Positions 21,716 through 26,491 of a stretch of DNA of 26,491 nucleotides are shown here, piece after piece; position 1 is the first letter of the stretch, and the number at the start of each line of letters is the position of its first letter. Origin of the DNA: CALACW01 sp002431305 (lineage in GTDB: Bacteria; Bacillota; Clostridia; Oscillospirales; Acutalibacteraceae); assembly GCA_937890355.1 (NCBI GenBank), contig CALACW010000149.1:1-26491 (forward strand), read 5' to 3'. Made by a program: the position numbers and the translations under genes. Under the pieces are notes generated by a model. That model saw only the letters and a list, made by a program, of their open reading frames with translations. It ran no database searches and was not told where the DNA came from.

Positions 21716-23073
21716 GCTTAAAAAACGTTACGTTTGCGTATTCTAAAGACGGGAAAAAAATTCTCGACAATATCTCATTTGAGCTTAATTACGGCGAGAT
21801 CGTCCTGCTGTCGGGCGAGTCGGGCGGAGGAAAAAGCACGCTTCTCTCCGTCATAAACGGTGTGATTCCGTTCATAACCCCGGGCGAGCTGACGGGAAGC
21901 GTTTTCGTTGACGGCGGGGACGTTACGAACGATAAAATAAGCGTCAGAGCCGAAAAAACAGGCTCCGTCATGCAGAACGCCGACGAACAGATAGTCTACG
22001 GCAAAACAGCCGACGAACTTGCGTTCGGGTGCGAAAATCTCGGCATTGCCGAAAATGAGATAACCGAGCGTATAACGCGCGCTTCGGCTCTTATGGGACT
22101 TGATTTGAATTCACTGACGAGGACTCTCTCGGGCGGGCAGAAGCAGAGACTTTCCGCCGCGTGCGTTCTGTCTATGGGTCAGCGGATTATAATTCTTGAC
22201 GAACCGCTTGCGAATCTCGACCCCGCGGGCGCGAAAATACTGCTTGACGCGCTGAGAAAACTCGCGGACTCGGGACACGCCGTTCTGATAGCCGAACACC
22301 GTTACGATATCGTTAAGGAGTATATCGACCGCAGGGTGTTTATTTCCGACGGCAGACTGTCAAATTACAATACGGAAACTTATGTTGAAACCGCCTGTAA
22401 CGAAAAACACGCGGTATCCTCCGAGCCGATTCTCTCGGCAAGGGGAATATGCAGATCGTTTAACGGCAGAAAAATTCTTGATAACTTAGATATCGATATA
22501 TTCAAGGGCGAACGGCTCGTCCTGACGGGTGAAAACGGGTGCGGAAAAACAACGCTGATGCGGATTCTCGCGCGTCTTGATAAGCCCGATTCGGGAGTCA
22601 TAACGCAGAATATCGTACCTAAGTTTAAGCGATTCGGCGGAAAAAGCGAATGGTTTAATAAGGTCGGGTACGTCTATCAGAACCCCGCGTACCAGCTTTT
22701 CATGCAGACGCTCGAAGAGGAGATTTCGTTTAAATCCTCCGACGGCGAATGGACTCGGTATCTTATAGATTCTTTAGGTCTGTCGGGACTTGAAAAGCGT
22801 CACCCGCAGTCTCTTTCCGAGGGGCAGAAGCGCAGGGCGGGAATCGCCGCCGTGTGCGCGGGCAAGCCCGAAGTGCTGTTTCTCGACGAGCCGACAGTCG
22901 GACTCGACGGCGAAAACCTCGGCAGGGTGATCTCGCTTATAAATATGATGAACAGGGAATTCGGCTGTTCTGTCGTAACCGTCACGCACGACAAACGGTG
23001 CATGAACGAAACCGAGGACAGAAAAATCACGATCGTCAACGGCTCGATTGAGACGAAAACGTTCGGTAAATAA
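21700..23073 (+). CDS. ECF transporter ATPase, two fused ABC domains (EcfA-EcfA')
   Basis: 457-residue fusion of two ABC ATPases, as in group I, single-substrate ECF importers. Domain 1: Walker A GESGGGKS (39-46), Q92, LSGGQ (143-147), Walker B IIILDE (163-168), His200. Domain 2: GENGCGKT (277-284), Gln327, LSEGQ (372-376), VLFLDE (392-397), His430. All catalytic residues are present in both halves. The frame is open from 21679, but the start at 21700 (METALSLKNV) is preferred: GGGGGTGA lies about 5 nt before it, and it gives a standard ABC N-terminus. The start lies inside the end of the EcfT gene. Confidence 0.94.
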   Translation: METALSLKNVTFAYSKDGKKILDNISFELNYGEIVLLSGESGGGKSTLLSVINGVIPFITPGELTGSVFVDGGDVTNDKISVRAEKTGSVMQNADEQIVYGKTADELAFGCENLGIAENEITERITRASALMGLDLNSLTRTLSGGQKQRLSAACVLSMGQRIIILDEPLANLDPAGAKILLDALRKLADSGHAVLIAEHRYDIVKEYIDRRVFISDGRLSNYNTETYVETACNEKHAVSSEPILSARGICRSFNGRKILDNLDIDIFKGERLVLTGENGCGKTTLMRILARLDKPDSGVITQNIVPKFKRFGGKSEWFNKVGYVYQNPAYQLFMQTLEEEISFKSSDGEWTRYLIDSLGLSGLEKRHPQSLSEGQKRRAGIAAVCAGKPEVLFLDEPTVGLDGENLGRVISLINMMNREFGCSVVTVTHDKRCMNETEDRKITIVNGSIETKTFGK

Positions 23074-23084
23074 AACAGGAGAAA

Positions 23085-24836
23085 ATGAAAATGATACGGA
23101 AAAGACTTCTCGAACTTGCTCCCGATTCGAAAAAATACATAGCGGGAACGGTCGTTTTGCAGTGGCTGAAATTATGTTCCAACATAGCTCTGATGTTTGT
23201 ATTTTCAAACGTTATAAGGCTTGTCGTCACGGATTCGGACACGGCGTTTTCTAAACTTTATATTTACATAGCAGCCGCGGTCATGACGCTTATAATCAGA
23301 TATGTCTGCGTGTATTTCTCGTCGAAAACATCATTCTACGCGAGCGCGCAGGTCAAAAAAGTATTGAGAGAAAAAATGTACAATAAACTTTCCGGCATGG
23401 GACGCTCGTACTCCCAAAAGGTCTCGACCGCCGAGGTCGTACAGGTATTCGTCGAGGGTATCGACCAGCTCGAACTCTATTTCGGCAAATACCTCCCGCA
23501 GTTTTTCTTCTCCATGCTCGCGCCGGTTACGCTGTTTATCGTACTGTCGTTCGTCAATTTTAAATCCGCGCTCGTACTGATGATATGTGTGCCGTTGATT
23601 CCGCTGTCGATCGTCGCTGTGCAGAAGATCGCAAAAAGACTTCTCAACAAATACTGGGGCGTTTACGTAACGCTCGGAGACACGTTTCTTGAAAATATAC
23701 AGGGACTTACGACTCTTAAAATCTACGGCGCGGATGAGCGTAAAAACGTCGAAATGAACGAAAAGGCTGAGGAGTTCAGACGCATTACGATGAAAGTTCT
23801 GACCATGCAGTTAAACTCCGTCAGCGTTATGGATATAGTAGCCTACGGCGGAAGCGCGGCGGGCATTATCATTGCGGTTTATCAGGTGTTAAATGGAAAT
23901 ATTGATTTCTCCGAGGCGTTTCTGATTATAAGCCTCGCGGCGGATTTCTTTCTGCCGTTACGTCTTTTAGGCTCGTTTTTCCACGTCGCGATGAACGGCA
24001 TGGCGGCAAGCGACAAGCTGTTTAATCTCCTTGACATACCCGACGATGAAAAGGGTGACAGAGAGGATGTCGATTTTAATTCGGGAATTACGTTTGACAA
24101 TGTTTCTTTTTCTTATAACGAATCAAAAAAAGCCGTCGACGGCGTAAGCTTTAAACTTAATAAAAAAGGTCTAACCGCCGTTGTCGGAGAGTCGGGCTGC
24201 GGAAAAAGTACGCTCGCTTCCGTGCTGTGCGGTACTAATACCGGCTATACGGGCGATATATTCATAGGCTCGGTTCAGTTAAGGGATATTGCCGAAAACG
24301 CGCTTAATAAAAATATGACCGCCGTAAATTTCGACAGCTATATTTTCTCCTCGACCGTACGCGAAAATCTCCTGATGGCTAAACCGGACGCGGATGACGG
24401 GGAAATGCTCGAAGTATTAAAGAAAGTTAATCTCGATACTATCGATGGTGAAAATAACGTACTCGATTATGAAATAAAAGAGGCGGGAGGCAATCTCTCC
24501 GGCGGTCAGAGACAGAGGCTCGCCGTCGCAAGAGCCTTGCTTCACGACGCGTCAATCTATGTTTTCGACGAGGTCACGTCAAATATCGACTCCGAAAGCG
24601 AGGAGAAGATCATGGACGTTATAAGAAACCTTGCAAAGGAGAAAACGGTTTTAATGATCTCCCACAGACTTGAAAACGTAAAGAGCGCGGACAATATTAT
24701 TCTGCTGAAAAACGGCAGGATCGCAGAGTCCGGTACGCATGAAGAGCTTATGAATAACCGAGGCGGATATTACGAAATGTATTCCTCGCAGTCGTCGCTT
24801 GAAAATTATACGCGTAAGGAGGCGGTCGTTTTATGA
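23085..24836 (+). CDS. ABC transporter half, CydD-like (type IV exporter fold)
   Basis: 583-residue half-transporter. Six transmembrane helices (about 20-45, 57-79, 140-160, 162-180, 250-270, 276-297) are followed by an ATPase with Walker A GESGCGKS (368-375), LSGGQ (471-475), Walker B IYVFDE (491-496) and His527. The DTFLENIQGLTTLKIYGAD section and FFLPLRLLGSFFH resemble CydD, one half of CydDC. The Q-loop position reads VNFDSYIF, so Phe416 replaces the usual Gln. CydDC is required for cytochrome bd assembly and handles haem and thiols. Starts 11 nt after the ECF ATPase, with AGGAG before two in-frame ATGs (23085 or 23091). The next gene begins inside its stop codon (ATGA), marking the two halves as a heterodimer. 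Confidence 0.87.
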   Translation: MKMIRKRLLELAPDSKKYIAGTVVLQWLKLCSNIALMFVFSNVIRLVVTDSDTAFSKLYIYIAAAVMTLIIRYVCVYFSSKTSFYASAQVKKVLREKMYNKLSGMGRSYSQKVSTAEVVQVFVEGIDQLELYFGKYLPQFFFSMLAPVTLFIVLSFVNFKSALVLMICVPLIPLSIVAVQKIAKRLLNKYWGVYVTLGDTFLENIQGLTTLKIYGADERKNVEMNEKAEEFRRITMKVLTMQLNSVSVMDIVAYGGSAAGIIIAVYQVLNGNIDFSEAFLIISLAADFFLPLRLLGSFFHVAMNGMAASDKLFNLLDIPDDEKGDREDVDFNSGITFDNVSFSYNESKKAVDGVSFKLNKKGLTAVVGESGCGKSTLASVLCGTNTGYTGDIFIGSVQLRDIAENALNKNMTAVNFDSYIFSSTVRENLLMAKPDADDGEMLEVLKKVNLDTIDGENNVLDYEIKEAGGNLSGGQRQRLAVARALLHDASIYVFDEVTSNIDSESEEKIMDVIRNLAKEKTVLMISHRLENVKSADNIILLKNGRIAESGTHEELMNNRGGYYEMYSSQSSLENYTRKEAVVL

Positions 24837-26491
24837 AAAGGTCAAGAAGCGGATTTTCGATAATGAAACGCCTTATTAAACTTGTAAAACCGCTGAGCGG
24901 ATTTATGGTTTTGGCGGTATTTCTCGGCGTGACGGGATTTTTATGCGCCATTCAGATAACCGTCGCGGGAAGCATGACGGCTCTGACCGCCGCGGGAATC
25001 GACGGCGGAGTTGCAGTCAAAACGGGATGTATATTCATAGCCGTGTTTGCGGTTCTGCGCGGATTTCTCCATTACGGAGAGCAGGCGTGCAACCACTATA
25101 TAGCGTTCAGACTTCTCGCGCTTATCAGGGATAAAGTGTTTAAAGCTCTGCGCGTTCTCGCGCCCGCTAAGCTCGAGGGCAGGGACAGGGGCGATCTTGT
25201 TTCCATGATTACGAGCGATATAGAACTGCTCGAAGTTTTCTACGCGCACACGATTTCGCCGATATGCATTGCCGTTATCACGAGCGTTATAATGCTTGTT
25301 TTTATAGGCAGATACAGCTTATGGCTTGCGCTCGTCGCTCTGATCGGATACGTTACGGTCGGCGCGGTGATCCCCCTTACGTCGTCTAAATTCAACCGCG
25401 ACGCGGGTATGACGTACAGGGACGAGGCGGGAAAGCTCTCGGGCTTCGTGCTCGAAAGCATGCGCGGACTGCTTGAAACTATCAGATATTCTCAGTGTTC
25501 AAAACGGCTTGACAAAATGCTCAAAAAGACCGACGAACTTAACGCACTGCAGAAAAAATTAAAGAAAACCGAGGGTCACACCTCGGCTGCAACCGATATT
25601 TCTATAATCGCGTTTTCTCTTATAATGCTTTTCGTTTCGATTGCGCTTAAAAATGCGGGGCTTATCGGCGCGGACGGCGTCGTGATTTCGACCGTCGCAA
25701 TGATGAGCTCGTTCGGTCCCGTTGTAGCTTTGAGCGGACTTTCGGCGAATCTTACGTACACGCTTGCGGCGGGCGAGAGAGTTCTTTCGCTTCTCGACGA
25801 AACGCCCGAGGTCGAGGAAAATACCGACGGCGCAGATGTCGAATTTGAATCCGAAGAGTGCAGGGATGTCGGATTTTCATATAAGGACGGCGTAAAGGTG
25901 CTTGATTCTTTCGATTTCTCGGTAAAACCCGGTGAAATTGCCGCGATAACCGGACCGAGCGGTTCGGGCAAATCAACCGCGCTTAAACTTATGATGAGAT
26001 TCCGGGACGCCGACGAGGGCGAGGTCGACATGTCAAATGTTAATATTAAGGACATAAAAACCGCTTCGCTTCGCAGTAATCAAAGTCTCGTAAGCCAGGA
26101 GACACAGCTGTTCAACGAATCCGTCGCCGCGAATATTCGCATAGCCGATTTTAACGCTTCCGACGAAGAGGTTATCGAGGCCGCGAAAAAAGCGTCGATT
26201 CACGACTTTATTATGACTTTGCCGAAAGGCTATGACACGAACGTCGGCGAACTCGGCGGACTTTTATCCGACGGCGAAAAACAGCGTATAGGACTTGCCC
26301 GCGCGTTTTTGAAAAACTCGCCGATGATTCTCCTCGACGAGCCGACAAGCAACCTCGACAGTCTGAACGAGGGCAGAATTCTGCGTTCTGTCGGAGAATT
26401 TTCAAAGGGCAAGAGCGTTATAATCGTTTCGCACCGCAAGTCGACCTCGCGCATTGCCGACAGGTCTTATTCCGTAGTGAGAGGTAAACTG
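24833..26491 (+). CDS. ABC transporter half, CydC-like, partial at window end
   Basis: First 553 codons of an open frame cut by the window edge. Probable six-helix membrane domain (helices near 20-45, 65-82, 138-160, 162-182, 255-272, 285-305), followed by an ATPase with Walker A GPSGSGKS (374-381), Gln422, a degenerate signature LLSDGEKQR (LSDGE at 478-482 instead of LSGGQ), Walker B MILLDE (498-503) and His534. The start is the ATG of the ATGA overlap with the previous gene; a second Met lies at residue 11. It should pair with the preceding half-transporter, each supplying one composite ATP site. One site would combine its degenerate signature, and the partner lacks the Q-loop Gln. The remaining C-terminus is probably short, since the conserved ABC domain is nearly complete. 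Confidence 0.87.
   Translation, partial: MKRSRSGFSIMKRLIKLVKPLSGFMVLAVFLGVTGFLCAIQITVAGSMTALTAAGIDGGVAVKTGCIFIAVFAVLRGFLHYGEQACNHYIAFRLLALIRDKVFKALRVLAPAKLEGRDRGDLVSMITSDIELLEVFYAHTISPICIAVITSVIMLVFIGRYSLWLALVALIGYVTVGAVIPLTSSKFNRDAGMTYRDEAGKLSGFVLESMRGLLETIRYSQCSKRLDKMLKKTDELNALQKKLKKTEGHTSAATDISIIAFSLIMLFVSIALKNAGLIGADGVVISTVAMMSSFGPVVALSGLSANLTYTLAAGERVLSLLDETPEVEENTDGADVEFESEECRDVGFSYKDGVKVLDSFDFSVKPGEIAAITGPSGSGKSTALKLMMRFRDADEGEVDMSNVNIKDIKTASLRSNQSLVSQETQLFNESVAANIRIADFNASDEEVIEAAKKASIHDFIMTLPKGYDTNVGELGGLLSDGEKQRIGLARAFLKNSPMILLDEPTSNLDSLNEGRILRSVGEFSKGKSVIIVSHRKSTSRIADRSYSVVRGKL

Noticed and set aside
1..26491. tRNA, rRNA, CRISPR arrays, prophage or integrase genes
   Set aside because: None seen on either strand. 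The only mobile-looking DNA is the two small inverted-repeat elements.

Overview
The window looks like chromosomal DNA of a Gram-positive, low-to-mid-GC Bacillota species, probably a gut clostridium of the Oscillospiraceae/Ruminococcaceae type. This rests on strong GGAGG-type ribosome binding sites, consensus TTGACA-N17-TATAAT promoters, a Firmicutes-type AddAB nuclease with an Fe-S AddB, an OmpR/VanR-class two-component pair, ECF transporter modules and Zn-ribbon single-pass membrane proteins. The species assignment is inference.

Left part (1-13291, genes on the minus strand). Positions 84-421 hold what I read as a complete type I toxin-antitoxin locus. It has a 24-residue hydrophobic toxin (190-264, minus) and a convergent ~80-nt antisense RNA with a perfect promoter, and the two meet at a shared terminator. 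Next come a histidine kinase and response regulator pair with a direct-repeat operator, the addB-addA recombination nuclease/helicase operon, a GH2 beta-mannosidase-like enzyme and an unusual membrane-embedded M28 peptidase. Two copies of a 170-183 bp MITE-like repeat lie between response regulator and addA (2527-2696) and between addB and the GH2 gene (9538-9720); one forms the 3' end of addA.

Middle (13574-17549, plus strand). A four-gene operon encodes paralogous single-pass membrane proteins. They share a C-terminal beta-rich domain of LolA/LppX-like appearance, a variable linker and a variable N-terminal part; in two of them that part is a CxxC-x10-CxxC zinc ribbon. It is read away from the M28 gene from a divergent promoter region and ends at a strong terminator (17723-17772). 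A GH37/GH63-like glycosidase follows as its own transcription unit (17865-19385).

Right part (19506-26491, plus strand). One apparent operon has a consensus promoter whose -10 overlaps a palindrome, and a ~135-nt structured leader. It encodes a membrane-anchored NEAT-domain (haem-binding type) protein, an ECF S-component of the MptA/Trep_Strep type, an EcfT, a fused two-domain EcfA ATPase, and a CydD/CydC-like heterodimeric ABC transporter whose second gene runs off the window. The most economical reading is a haem or tetrapyrrole capture, import and membrane-trafficking system. This locus, the toxin-antitoxin pair and the four-paralogue operon are the most interesting parts of the window.
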